DNA of 64,000 nucleotides from Natroniella sp046097105 (GTDB taxonomy: Bacteria; Bacillota; Halanaerobiia; Halobacteroidales; Halobacteroidaceae): positions 558,001 to 622,000 of the forward strand of contig NZ_CP175562.1 of the NCBI RefSeq assembly GCF_046097105.1. The letters are read 5' to 3'. The notes under the pieces are model-generated. The model made no database searches, had not been told where the DNA came from, and was given only the letters and a program-made list of their open reading frames with translations. This document shows positions 1 through 8,389 of this stretch, piece after piece. The position numbers and the translations under genes are program-made. Position 1 is the stretch's first letter. Each line of letters opens with the position of its first letter.

Positions 1-90
1 GAGTATAGTTGATCTCTTAATTGTTCTTATTGTTTTATTAAGGACTAATCTTATTGTATTGCTATTAATTAGATATATGATATTTAGCAA

Positions 91-132
91 AAAAAGTTAA
101 GCTGGTCTCCTAGGAAACCAACTTAACTTTTT
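91..132 (-). terminator. Terminator downstream of pdxS and the pdxT relic
   Basis: A near-perfect inverted repeat has arms AAAAAGTTAAG-TGGT and ACCA-CTTAACTTTTT. It is A-rich on one flank and T-rich on the other, so it could stop transcription from either side. It closes the leftward pdxS unit. Confidence 0.75.
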
Positions 133-146
133 ATTAATTCTCAATT

Positions 147-329
147 TCATCTGTTAACTTTCTTTATAAAATATTGATGAACTGTCAAGTCTTGATCTAA
201 TTCTGGATGGAATGATGTAACGAATAAATTACCTTGTTCAGCAGCTACAATCTTTCCATCTAGTTGTAATAAAGTGGTAACTCCATCTCCAATTTTAATC
301 ATAACTAGATCACTCTCTTTATAGAATAC
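147..329 (-). pseudogene. pdxT: pdxT relic (C-terminal third of the PLP synthase glutaminase)
   Basis: The minus-strand frame starting 15 bp after the pdxS stop encodes about 60 residues without a proper start. It contains LDGKIVAAEQGNLFVTSFHP followed by ELDQDLTVHQYF. This is the C-terminal end of PdxT, including the FHPE motif that holds the His and Glu of the glutaminase triad. The family is about 190 residues long. Everything before this part, including the nucleophile Cys, is gone, and a stop codon (330-332) lies directly upstream of the frame. The position after pdxS is the normal pdxS-pdxT order, so this is a deletion relic rather than a gene. Whether an intact pdxT exists elsewhere cannot be told from here. 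Confidence 0.85.
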
Positions 330-344
330 TTAGTTGATAATTAT

Positions 345-1223
345 TTACCAACCACGATGGGCTAATTTTTCCTCTTGTGGTAATGTTTCAATATTAATCC
401 CTACCATTGCTTCTCCAATATTTTCAGATACTTCAGCAATTATAGTAGGGTCATCATATTGAGCAGTAGCTTTAACGATAGCTTTGGCCCGTTTTTCTGG
501 ATTACCAGATTTGAAGACACCAGAACCAACAAAGACCCCATCGCAACCAAGTTGCATCATCAAAGCAGCATCAGCTGGAGTAGCTACTCCTCCGGCAGCA
601 AAATTGACTACTGGTAATTTAGCATGTTCAGCTACATATTGGACTAAATCAAAAGGAGCACTCATCTCTTTTGCAGCAGTCATTAATTCTCCGCTATCCA
701 TAGTAGTTAATCTTCTAATTTGAGAGTTGACTGTTCTCATGTGTCTAACTGCTTCTACTACATTACCTGTACCTGCTTCACCTTTTGTTCTAATCATACC
801 TGCTCCTTCGCCAATTCTGCGTAAAGCTTCACCTAAGTTTGTTGCTCCACAAACAAAAGGAACTTCAAACTTTGATTTGTCTATGTGATTATCTTCATCA
901 GCAGGAGTCAACACTTCACTTTCATCTATGTAATTTACTCCTAATGCTTCTAACACTTGAGCTTCTACAAAGTGACCGATTCTTACTTTGGCCATTACAG
1001 GTATAGAAACAGCATTAATGATCTCTTTAATCATTGCTGGGTCAGAAGCTCTAGATACACCACCTTCTTTACGAATATCAGCTGGAACTCTTTCTAAAGC
1101 CATAACTGCAACTGCTCCAGCTTCTTCAGCAATTTTTGCTTCTTCTGGATCAGTTACATCCATAATCACCCCACCTTTTAACATTTGAGCTAAGTTTTTG
1201 TTCAATTCATATCGTTCAGTCAT
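345..1223 (-). CDS. pdxS: Pyridoxal 5'-phosphate synthase lyase subunit PdxS
   Basis: PdxS builds PLP from ribose 5-phosphate, glyceraldehyde 3-phosphate and ammonia as a cytosolic (beta/alpha)8 dodecamer that normally receives ammonia from PdxT. At 292 residues it is full length. Visible landmarks are GGVIMDV with Asp22, the imine-forming Lys79 in MAKVRIGH, and the phosphate-binding GEAGTGNVVEA loop. The start has a good ribosome site (AGGAGGAAAAG). It is transcribed away from a MocR regulator and is followed by a truncated pdxT, so the enzyme may depend on free ammonium or on a PdxT encoded elsewhere. Confidence 0.97.
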   Translation of the reverse strand: MTERYELNKNLAQMLKGGVIMDVTDPEEAKIAEEAGAVAVMALERVPADIRKEGGVSRASDPAMIKEIINAVSIPVMAKVRIGHFVEAQVLEALGVNYIDESEVLTPADEDNHIDKSKFEVPFVCGATNLGEALRRIGEGAGMIRTKGEAGTGNVVEAVRHMRTVNSQIRRLTTMDSGELMTAAKEMSAPFDLVQYVAEHAKLPVVNFAAGGVATPADAALMMQLGCDGVFVGSGVFKSGNPEKRAKAIVKATAQYDDPTIIAEVSENIGEAMVGINIETLPQEEKLAHRGW

Positions 1224-1286
1224 TATTCTTTTCCTCCTTTTTAGAAATCTTTACAACTAGTTAAGATTAAGTTATAATAAATGTAT

Positions 1287-1364
1287 GGGTATAATATAAA
1301 AACAAAAAAAGTGTACCCGTAGTTTATTATGCCAAATTAGCAGTGTGTTGTCAAGAGGGGTACA
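1287..1364 (-). promoter_or_regulatory. pdxS promoter with putative PdxR boxes
   Basis: On the minus strand TTGACA (1349-1354) and CATAAT (1326-1331) are separated by exactly 17 bp, a near-consensus sigma-A promoter for pdxS. A related octamer flanks it: GGGGTACA at 1357-1364 just upstream of the -35, GTGTACCC in the opposite orientation at 1311-1318 near the start site, and GGGTATAA at 1287-1294. MocR/PdxR proteins bind short repeated sites in such divergent regions, so these are candidate operators. The promoter is seen directly; the operator role is inferred. Confidence 0.6.
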
Positions 1365-1493
1365 ATGGTTTAGTTTTTTTAGGCACAATTAATTTTTATG
1401 TAATAGTTAGGCAATAAGGCGATTAATTTCCATTTTATCATTAAATTTAAATTAGCTATTAATTCACTTTAAATAATAAATGGGGTGTGAGTA

Positions 1494-2951
1494 ATGATTA
1501 AAACGATACAATTAGAAAAGGAATTAACCAAACCTTTGTATTTACAATTATATAGTCAAATTAAAAGGTTAATTGAAGAAAGAAAGCTGCAGGCTCATGA
1601 TAAATTACCTTCAATAAGAAGATTAGCTGAAGAGTTACAAGTTAATACTGTAACTATTGTTAATGGCTATAATGTATTAGAAGAGGAAGGCTTAGTTTAT
1701 AAAAAAGTAGGTAGTGGTACTTTTGTTATGCCTAATGAGGAAATTAAAGATAAACTTGAACCTAGTAAAGAAGAAAGCGATGAGTTAGAGTTAAAGAAGA
1801 GGGAAGGGATAATTAACTTTGGAACGGTTGCTCCCAGCCCTAGTCTATTTCCAATTCAATCTTTTAAAAGATTATTAAATCAGGTGCTTGATCGTGATCA
1901 AGGTTATGCTTTTGGTTATCAAAAAAGCCAAGGCTATTTACCACTGCGGGAATCAATTGCTCAATATGTGGAAAAATATCAGATAGAGATTGGTTCTGAG
2001 CAAATTCAGATTGTTTCTGGAGCTCAACAAGGCCTTGATGTATTGGCTAAGACGTTTTTAGACTATGGAGATACTGTTTTTGTAGAACGACCGACTTATC
2101 CTGGAGCTATTTCAGCATTTAAGTCAAGAAAGGTAGAGTTAATAGATATTCCCATTGAAAAAGATGGTTTGAATTTGAAGAAGTTAGAGAAGTTGCTGAA
2201 GCGTTATAAGCCGAAGTTTCTTTATTTAATGCCTAATTTTCAGAACCCAACGGGCTATAGCTATTCCTTAGATAAAAAGAAGGAGTTATTAAATTTAGCT
2301 GATCAATATGAATTATTAATTATTGAAGATGATTGTGTCAGTGATCTAAGTTATCTGGGCCAACCTCGTAAATCTCTAAAGGCATTGGATATGGAAGATA
2401 AGGTAATCTATCTAAAGAGTTTTTCTAAGCTCTATATGCCAGGGTTGAGATTAGCTTTTATGATTATTCCCTCCAGTTACTGTGAAGATATCTTATTATC
2501 GAAGTATTTGTCTGATATTTTTACTGATGGATTGGTGCAGCGAGTGTTAGACCTTTACTTTCGTAAAGAAGATTGGCAAGAACAATTAAACTGTTTAAAA
2601 GAAAAGTATAGTCAGCGTTATCAAGTGATGATTACTGCTTTAAAGAAGTATTTACCTTCAGATATCGATTATATAGAACCAGAAGGTGGACTTAATTTAT
2701 GGTTGAAGTTACCTCAACAAATTTCTGTTTCTAAATTACATAAGACATTACGTAAAGATGGTGTAAATATAGCCCCCGGAGCATTATTCTATCATACTAA
2801 GCCCCGAAAAAATAGAATTAGATTGAGTATTGCAGCAGTTACCTGCCAACAAATTGAAACAGGAATACAACGGTTAGGCCAAAGGCTTAAAGAGGAGTTG
2901 GAAGAGGAGAAAGATTATAGATTTGATGACTCATTGATGCCTTTAGTTTAG
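1494..2951 (+). CDS. pdxR: MocR-family (GntR/aminotransferase) regulator, PdxR-like
   Basis: A 485-residue chimera with an N-terminal GntR winged helix (residues 12-80, LPSIRRLAEELQVNTVTIV) and a fold-type I aminotransferase-like domain from about 108. The PLP lysine is Lys312 in SFSKLYMPG, and NPTG is at 251-254. PdxR proteins use bound PLP as effector and activate pdxS-pdxT. The gene is divergent from pdxS across 270 bp, which supports this role over other MocR functions such as GabR. The start has a GGGGTG ribosome site. It converges on and overlaps the next gene by 4 bp. Confidence 0.88.
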   Translation: MIKTIQLEKELTKPLYLQLYSQIKRLIEERKLQAHDKLPSIRRLAEELQVNTVTIVNGYNVLEEEGLVYKKVGSGTFVMPNEEIKDKLEPSKEESDELELKKREGIINFGTVAPSPSLFPIQSFKRLLNQVLDRDQGYAFGYQKSQGYLPLRESIAQYVEKYQIEIGSEQIQIVSGAQQGLDVLAKTFLDYGDTVFVERPTYPGAISAFKSRKVELIDIPIEKDGLNLKKLEKLLKRYKPKFLYLMPNFQNPTGYSYSLDKKKELLNLADQYELLIIEDDCVSDLSYLGQPRKSLKALDMEDKVIYLKSFSKLYMPGLRLAFMIIPSSYCEDILLSKYLSDIFTDGLVQRVLDLYFRKEDWQEQLNCLKEKYSQRYQVMITALKKYLPSDIDYIEPEGGLNLWLKLPQQISVSKLHKTLRKDGVNIAPGALFYHTKPRKNRIRLSIAAVTCQQIETGIQRLGQRLKEELEEEKDYRFDDSLMPLV

Positions 2952-3469
2952 TTTTTAGATTGTTGCTCAATTTTTAGTATAATATCAACTGCATCCTCCA
3001 ATGTTGCTAAAGAGTAATCGGCTGTCGGACATTTGGCCCCTAATTTGATTGTAGTACAGTCTGCTTGATTACCAGCTTCAATATCAGAGTCTCGATCTCC
3101 AACTAGATAGGACTTCTTAAGCTCAATATCATGTTTATCAGCAAGTTCAAAAATCATACCTGGTTTTGGTTTGCGACAGTTACAGTCTGATTTGAAATGA
3201 GGACAATAAGCAATATCATCTATAGTTGCATCCTTTAGTTTTAGTTGTTCGATTAGATGTTGGTGAATTTCTTCTAAATCTTGCGCAGTGAAATAACCTG
3301 ACTCAATACCCCCTTGATTGGTAACAACATAAACTTTGAAACAAGCTTGGTTTAGTTTTTTTATTGAATTGGCAGTCCAAGGATATAATGTTAAATCTTC
3401 TGCTTGGTTAACAGGTTGATCATATTTATTAATTACTCCATCACGATCTAAAAAGACAGCTTTAGTCAT
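2948..3469 (-). CDS. gmhB: HAD-IIIA phosphatase, GmhB-like (heptose bisphosphatase family)
   Basis: 173 residues, the usual GmhB length. HAD motif I is FLDRDGVIN (Asp8, Asp10), motif II is VTNQGG, the lysine lies in CRKPKPG and motif IV is VGDRDSD. The zinc loop (Cys89, His91, Cys96, Cys98) typical of GmhB and histidinol-phosphatase relatives is intact. GmhB removes the 7-phosphate of heptose 1,7-bisphosphate during ADP-heptose synthesis for LPS, which fits a diderm Firmicute. The neighbours do not confirm the substrate. Ribosome site AGGAGGGGG precedes the ATG. Confidence 0.8.
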   Translation of the reverse strand: MTKAVFLDRDGVINKYDQPVNQAEDLTLYPWTANSIKKLNQACFKVYVVTNQGGIESGYFTAQDLEEIHQHLIEQLKLKDATIDDIAYCPHFKSDCNCRKPKPGMIFELADKHDIELKKSYLVGDRDSDIEAGNQADCTTIKLGAKCPTADYSLATLEDAVDIILKIEQQSKN

Positions 3470-3778
3470 TTTCCCCCTCCTTATATTTAATATTTTCTTG
3501 ATGTTTATTTGTTATGCAGGTAATATTTAATTTGTTTTTTTCACTTCCAAGCCTTAATTTTTATTTTATGAAGAATAATATTATTAGTTATAAAGTAATA
3601 TTGTTTGTTAACATTTTCTTAATAATTGTCTGTTATACTAATTATTAGAGACCAAAATGATTATAAAATAATTTGAGTATCAGTGCTGATGTGAGATAAG
3701 TTTATTTTTTTAGCTTAAAAGTCTTTAGAGTTCTTGTTTTTAGCTGACACTATTAATTAAGTGGAAGAGGTGAATTAA
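3470..3778. promoter_or_regulatory. Intergenic region before the first two-component operon, possible Pho-box-like repeats
   Basis: This 309-bp stretch has no gene. At 3608-3639 the hexamers TTAACA, TTAATA and CTGTTA follow each other with 5-bp spacers and end at a TATACT -10 like box (3634-3639). A tandem hexamer every 11 bp is the usual layout for OmpR/PhoB-family response regulators, so autoregulation by the downstream regulator is possible. No good -35 hexamer is present. Confidence 0.35.
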
Positions 3779-4459
3779 ATGAGCCAAGAAAAGGTATTAA
3801 TTGTTGATGATGATCAAAATGTAATAGAGATTTTAAAATTATATTTAAATAAAGAAGACTTTATTGTTTTGAGTGCTCAAGATGGTCAAGAAGCAATTCG
3901 GAAGACCAATCAGGAAGGACCAGATTTAATTATTTTAGATATTATGATGCCTAAATTAGATGGGTTAGAGGTTTGTAAGGAATTAAGAAAGGATAATCAG
4001 ATTCCGATTATCTTACTTTCGGCAAAGAGTGAAGAGTTTGATCGGGTTTTAGGACTGGAGTTAGGAGCGGATGATTATGTGATTAAGCCTTTTAGCCCTC
4101 GAGAGGTGGTTGCTAGAGTCAAGGTGATTTTGAAACGGATAAATAAAAACAATAACCCTGAAAAAGAATATGATTTAGTTGAATACCCTAATGTAAGTAT
4201 TAATCCTAAGGAACGAAGAGTTGAAGTTGAAGGAGAAGTAGTTGAGTTATCACCTAAGGAATATGAATTATTACTGCTATTAGCAAAACATCCTAATCAA
4301 GTATTTAAGCGAGAACAGTTATGTGAGAAGGTTTGGGGGTTAGATTATTATGGCGGTTTGAGAACGGTAGATGTTCATATTAAATGGCTTAGAGATAAAC
4401 TTGAAGTTGATTATATCAAAACGATTTGGGGGGTAGGTTATAAATTTGAGGTTGACTAA
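3779..4459 (+). CDS. OmpR/PhoP-family response regulator
   Basis: 226 residues. The receiver domain (1-120) has the acidic pocket DDD near residue 10, phospho-acceptor Asp54 in LDIMMPK and Lys in IKPFSP. It is followed by a winged-helix DNA-binding domain (about 130-226) ending in TIWGVGYKFE. It forms an operon with the next kinase, whose start lies at or just beyond its stop codon, so the two are a cognate pair. Architecture is PhoP/WalR-like. The regulon cannot be deduced from sequence alone. Confidence 0.93.
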   Translation: MSQEKVLIVDDDQNVIEILKLYLNKEDFIVLSAQDGQEAIRKTNQEGPDLIILDIMMPKLDGLEVCKELRKDNQIPIILLSAKSEEFDRVLGLELGADDYVIKPFSPREVVARVKVILKRINKNNNPEKEYDLVEYPNVSINPKERRVEVEGEVVELSPKEYELLLLLAKHPNQVFKREQLCEKVWGLDYYGGLRTVDVHIKWLRDKLEVDYIKTIWGVGYKFEVD

Positions 4460-4460
4460 G

Positions 4461-6266
4461 ATGTTTAATAACTTATTTAGTAAGATAATGGCCAGTTATA
4501 TCTTAATCCCTATTTTGATCTTATCAGTTTTGCTTATTATATTACCTGATCATCTAGAAGATTACTTTATTCAAGCTAAAGAAAGTGAACTAGTTGAAAG
4601 GGGCCAACTGATCACAAGATTATTCAGTCAAAGGGAGGATCAATTTAAAGGTGGAGATATCGATACTTTATTGAGTATGGCAGAGGAACTAGGGGATACT
4701 AGTTTATTAATTATAGATGATAAGGGAAATATTATTACACAAGGAAGAAGGATGATGGATATGATGAGACAGCATCATCAAGGCAGACAAGATCATCCTA
4801 AAGGTATGATGCATCATAATCATAATCACTATGAACATCATAATAGAATAGTAGAAGGATTAGAGGAAGAATTAGAGATTATCTTAGCGGGAGAAAAATT
4901 GATTTTTAAAGGAAAAAACCCAATTTTTGAACAGCAGATGGTAGGAGTAGCTCAGTCGATTTCTCCTAACTTGGCCTTGTTTTTGTTATCGCCGATAGAA
5001 GAATTACAAAAAACAGTAATTAAGGTTCGTAATTTGACTATCCAAGTAATCATAGCAGCTATTGTTTTAGCTTTGATTTTGGGTTATTTCATTTCAAAAG
5101 GGATTACTCAGCCACTTCAGAATATGCAAGATAAAGTTAAACAGATGGCAGCAGGTGATTTTAAGGTTAAATTAGAAGATCTCCCTCAGGATGAAATTGG
5201 TCAGTTGGGAAGGTCTTTTAACTATTTAGCAGAAAAACTAGAGCGAAATATTAAAGCTTTAAATAAAGAAAAAAGAAAAATGGAAAGTATGTTAACCAGT
5301 ATGGCAGAAGGTGTATTGGGGGTTTCTATGACAGGGGAAATTTTATTAGCTAACCCTAGAATAAAGGAGATTTTTAAGATAGAAAGTGAAGTTATAGAGC
5401 AAAAAACAATTGATTATTTTAATAAGGAAGTGGTAGAATTAGTTGATCAAGTTTTAGAAAGGAAGGAAGGATTATCTAAAAAAGTAGATTATCAAGCTAA
5501 GGTGATTGCTGCTCATGCGGCACCTATTAGAAAAGAGAAGGGGCAGTTAATAGGGGTAATTATTTTAGTAAGGGATATTACTGAACTAGAAAGGTTAGAT
5601 GAGATGAGGAGGTTATTTGTAGCAAATGCCTCTCATGAATTAAAGACTCCCTTAACAGCAATTCAAGGTTATTTGGAAGCTATCTTAGATGGAATGGTTG
5701 AAGAAGAAGTTCAGGGAGAGTATTTAAAACGGGTTTTAGGTGAAACAAAAAGAATGAACCATTTAGTGACTGATATTTTAAATTTATCTCGTTTGCAATC
5801 AGACCAGATAGAGTTTAACTTAGAAGAAGTTGAGCTTGTTTCTTTAATAAAATCGGTAATTGTAAATTTAGAATCTAAGATAAAGGGTAAGACAGTTAAG
5901 TTGAATGGAGGTGAAGAGGTTAAAATAATGAGTGACTATGATCGTTTGAGGGAAGTAATTATAAATCTATTGAGTAATGCTATTAAATATACTGCTGATG
6001 ATGGTCAGATTGAAATTGAAGTAGTTAAACAAGAAGAACTGGTAGAAGTCATTCTTTTTGATGATGGAATTGGGATTCCAGATGATGAGCTACCTTATAT
6101 TTGGGAAAGGTTTTATCAAGTTGATAGAGTAAGAAGTCCTGACTCTGAAGGTACAGGATTAGGATTAGCAATTGTCAAAGAGATTATAGATGGTTTAGGA
6201 GGAGAAGTGATGGTAGAGAGCGAACAGGGGGTTGGTAGTAAATTCAGTTTCAAATTAAATAGGTAA
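4461..6266 (+). CDS. PhoR-like membrane sensor histidine kinase with His/Met-rich sensor loop
   Basis: ATG 4461 is preferred over an upstream in-frame TTG at 4446 because GAGG (4449-4452) is correctly spaced before it. It gives 601 residues. Order: TM1 (about 11-28), extracytoplasmic domain, TM2 (about 194-211), HAMP, PAS (about 275-375), HisKA with phospho-His in NASHELKTP (about 392), and HATPase_c with NLLSNAIKYT, DDGIGIP and GTGLGLAIVK. The extracytoplasmic part carries 9 His and 6 Met within about 33 residues (about 96-128), which is unusual for PhoR relatives and suggests metal sensing. It pairs with the preceding regulator. Confidence 0.93.
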   Translation: MFNNLFSKIMASYILIPILILSVLLIILPDHLEDYFIQAKESELVERGQLITRLFSQREDQFKGGDIDTLLSMAEELGDTSLLIIDDKGNIITQGRRMMDMMRQHHQGRQDHPKGMMHHNHNHYEHHNRIVEGLEEELEIILAGEKLIFKGKNPIFEQQMVGVAQSISPNLALFLLSPIEELQKTVIKVRNLTIQVIIAAIVLALILGYFISKGITQPLQNMQDKVKQMAAGDFKVKLEDLPQDEIGQLGRSFNYLAEKLERNIKALNKEKRKMESMLTSMAEGVLGVSMTGEILLANPRIKEIFKIESEVIEQKTIDYFNKEVVELVDQVLERKEGLSKKVDYQAKVIAAHAAPIRKEKGQLIGVIILVRDITELERLDEMRRLFVANASHELKTPLTAIQGYLEAILDGMVEEEVQGEYLKRVLGETKRMNHLVTDILNLSRLQSDQIEFNLEEVELVSLIKSVIVNLESKIKGKTVKLNGGEEVKIMSDYDRLREVIINLLSNAIKYTADDGQIEIEVVKQEELVEVILFDDGIGIPDDELPYIWERFYQVDRVRSPDSEGTGLGLAIVKEIIDGLGGEVMVESEQGVGSKFSFKLNR

Positions 6267-6361
6267 AGGCTGACTTTTCTGGGGTGTTTTTTATTTATTT
6301 AAACTAATTTTTTTAATAATTTTGGGTAATATATTATAATGATAGAAGAGAGGGTGATGGT

Positions 6362-6691
6362 ATGCCTTTAGAGTTTAGTAGTGATCTAAACTTTGCTTTA
6401 GATGAATTGATTACTAACGAGCAGATTATTGGGCAGCCTACTCAAGTAGCTGATATGTTGTTAGTTCCAGTTAGTGATTTGATTATCGGGGCAGGGGTAG
6501 GTACTGGAGCAAAAGCAAGGTTAGCAGGAGGAGGCGGAGGAGTTTATCTAATGCCTAAGGCAATTATTATAATTAGTTCTGACCAAGAGGTATCTTTATT
6601 ACCTTTGGGAGTTGATGAGAGTGGTGAAGAGGTTGAAGGTTTAGTACCTAAGGTGTTGGGAGAAGTTGAGGAGCTAATTGGGAATAGTTAA
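6362..6691 (+). CDS. gerW: GerW/YtfJ-family sporulation protein
   Basis: 109 residues. The body matches the GerW (YtfJ) family: a conserved glycine-rich stretch (GAGVGTGAKARLAGGGGGVY) followed by MPKAIIIISSD and a short C-terminal tail. In Bacillus subtilis GerW is a spore-coat-associated protein needed for germination by L-alanine. This one lacks part of the longer N-terminal region but keeps the core. It sits alone behind the first two-component operon with its own ribosome site (GAGAGGGTGATGGT), and a degenerate inverted repeat follows it. Confidence 0.8.
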   Translation: MPLEFSSDLNFALDELITNEQIIGQPTQVADMLLVPVSDLIIGAGVGTGAKARLAGGGGGVYLMPKAIIIISSDQEVSLLPLGVDESGEEVEGLVPKVLGEVEELIGNS

Positions 6692-6727
6692 GACAGGCCA
6701 GATGAATAGCTTATATGTGTTAGAACT

Positions 6728-6831
6728 AAATTTAAGTTCAAGTTTAAGTTTAAGTCTGAGTAATAGCTAAAACCCTTAGATTTTTAATGGTTGGCTTAAC
6801 CTCAACTTTAGCCTTAAACTTAAGCTAAATT
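6728..6831. repeat. Degenerate long inverted repeat after gerW
   Basis: The arm 6728-6754, built from repeated TTTAAGTT units, is imperfectly complementary to 6811-6831 (GCCTTAAACTTAAGCTAAAT). The loop is about 55 bp. It could be a weak terminator or a decayed palindromic element; there is no T-run. Confidence 0.4.
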
Positions 6832-6851
6832 GCAAGAAAGGATGAGCAGTT

Positions 6852-7664
6852 ATTTTTAGATTACGAGAACAAGCTGGAATTAAATATTATGTTATTGAGG
6901 AATTTGAGAAGACAGGTCTGGTAAAGCATGCTTTTACAACAAGAGTTGGAGGGGTCAGTAGTGGTGATTATACTAGTTTGAATTTAGGACTGCATGTGGG
7001 AGATAATCAAGTGGATGTATTGGAAAATCGCAAACAGGTCTGTAAATTATTGGATTCAGATCACAAAAAGTTAGTAGCAGCTAAGCAGATGCATAATGAT
7101 CGAATTAAGTTTGTGGAACAAGAGGATCAAGGGAAAGGGGCTTTAGATTATCGATCAGCACTGGATAATTTTGATGCTTTATTGACAGATCAACCACAAA
7201 TACTATTGACATCTTATTATGCCGATTGTACTCCCATTTTAATTTTAGATTCCGTTCAGAAGGTCGTAGGCTTAGTCCATGCTGGATGGAAAGGAACGGT
7301 CAAGAAGGTTGCTCAACAGGCTGTTATGAGAATGATTGATAGTTATGAAAGTAAACCTGAAGATATCTTAGTTGGGATTGGCCCGGCAATAGGCAGTTGC
7401 TGTTATGAAGTAGATCAACAAGTAATAACTCCTTTGAGTAATGGTTTTGAGGAGTGGGAGCAATTAGTTGAAAAAAATGGTGATACAAGTTGGAAGCTAG
7501 ATATAGCTTTAGCTAATAAAGTACAATTAAAGAAGATTGGGCTTCAAGAGAAGAATATTATAGCCAGTAACTTGTGTACTTTTTGCAATTCTGATTTGTT
7601 CTTTTCCTATCGTAAAGAAGGAGGGAAGACAGGTCGAATGGCTAGTTTAATTAAGTTAGTTTAG
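6852..7664 (+). CDS. pgeF: PgeF/YfiH-family protein (laccase-domain; purine nucleoside phosphorylase)
   Basis: The family shows broad purine nucleoside phosphorylase/adenosine deaminase activity and is implicated in peptidoglycan editing. Key residues are visible: HAFTTRVGGVS, the Zn-binding CTPI and HAGWKGT motifs, and GIGPAIGSCCYEV. The first standard start codon (TTG 6978) lies after the HAFTTR motif, so it is too late. The conserved frame extends upstream to a TGA at 6843. There AAAGGA (6837-6842) is followed nine bases later by ATT 6852, giving IFRLREQAGIKYY. Either ATT is the start, or one T too many in the T-run at 6853-6857 has separated it from ATG 6842. The next two-component operon follows 38 bp downstream. 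Confidence 0.85.
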   Translation: MFRLREQAGIKYYVIEEFEKTGLVKHAFTTRVGGVSSGDYTSLNLGLHVGDNQVDVLENRKQVCKLLDSDHKKLVAAKQMHNDRIKFVEQEDQGKGALDYRSALDNFDALLTDQPQILLTSYYADCTPILILDSVQKVVGLVHAGWKGTVKKVAQQAVMRMIDSYESKPEDILVGIGPAIGSCCYEVDQQVITPLSNGFEEWEQLVEKNGDTSWKLDIALANKVQLKKIGLQEKNIIASNLCTFCNSDLFFSYRKEGGKTGRMASLIKLV

Positions 7665-7702
7665 ATTGAAATTAAAAGTAAATTAGAAAGGGCGGCTTAG
7701 TT

Positions 7703-8389
7703 ATGCAAAAACAGAAAATATTAATTATAGATGATGATAAGAATATCTGTCAAATTTTAAAAGAGTATTTTGAATTTGAAAATTTTCAAGTTGCAATTGC
7801 TAATGATGGAGCTGAAGGGTTAAAAAAACTTGAGTCAGAAAAGCCAAGCTTGATTATACTGGATATTATGCTACCTAAGATGAATGGCTGGGAGGTTTGT
7901 CAAAAGTTAAGACCTCAAGATGATACTCCGATTATAATGTTAAGTGCTAAGACTGAAAAGACAGATCGAATTACAGGGTTAGAATTAGGTGCTGATGATT
8001 ATGTAACCAAACCTTTCAGCCCTAAGGAAGTAGTAGCTAGGGCCAAAGCTATTTTAAGAAGGGCTGGTAGAGATGTAACAGATAATGATTTGTTACAATA
8101 TCCTAAATTAGAGATAAACAAGGATTATAGAGTTGTTACCGTCGGTGCTGAGCAAGTAAGCTTAACACCTAAGGAGTTTGATTTATTATGGACCCTTGCT
8201 GTTGCTCCTCGGCAAGTTTTTCCTCGTGAAAAGTTATTAAAAAAGGTTTGGGGATATGATTATTTTGGTGATATTAGAACGGTTGATACCCATATAAAAT
8301 CATTGCGTAAAAAACTAGGCAATGAAACTAGAGATTATATTAAAACTGTTTGGGGAGTGGGATATAAGTTTGAGGTGATGGAAGATTAA
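7703..8389 (+). CDS. OmpR/PhoP-family response regulator (second system)
   Basis: 228 residues with a receiver domain (DDDKN acidic pocket, acceptor Asp in LDIMLPK about 54, VTKPFSP lysine) and a C-terminal winged helix ending TVWGVGYKFEV. It is closely related to the regulators at 3.8 and 44.9 kb. It lies 38 bp after the PgeF-like gene, and its stop codon overlaps the probable start of its kinase, so translation is coupled. Confidence 0.93.
   Translation: MQKQKILIIDDDKNICQILKEYFEFENFQVAIANDGAEGLKKLESEKPSLIILDIMLPKMNGWEVCQKLRPQDDTPIIMLSAKTEKTDRITGLELGADDYVTKPFSPKEVVARAKAILRRAGRDVTDNDLLQYPKLEINKDYRVVTVGAEQVSLTPKEFDLLWTLAVAPRQVFPREKLLKKVWGYDYFGDIRTVDTHIKSLRKKLGNETRDYIKTVWGVGYKFEVMED

Noticed and set aside
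484..1188. Plus-strand ORFs inside pdxS
   Set aside because: They overlap pdxS in the opposite strand, have no ribosome site and encode low-complexity residues; shadows of the real gene.
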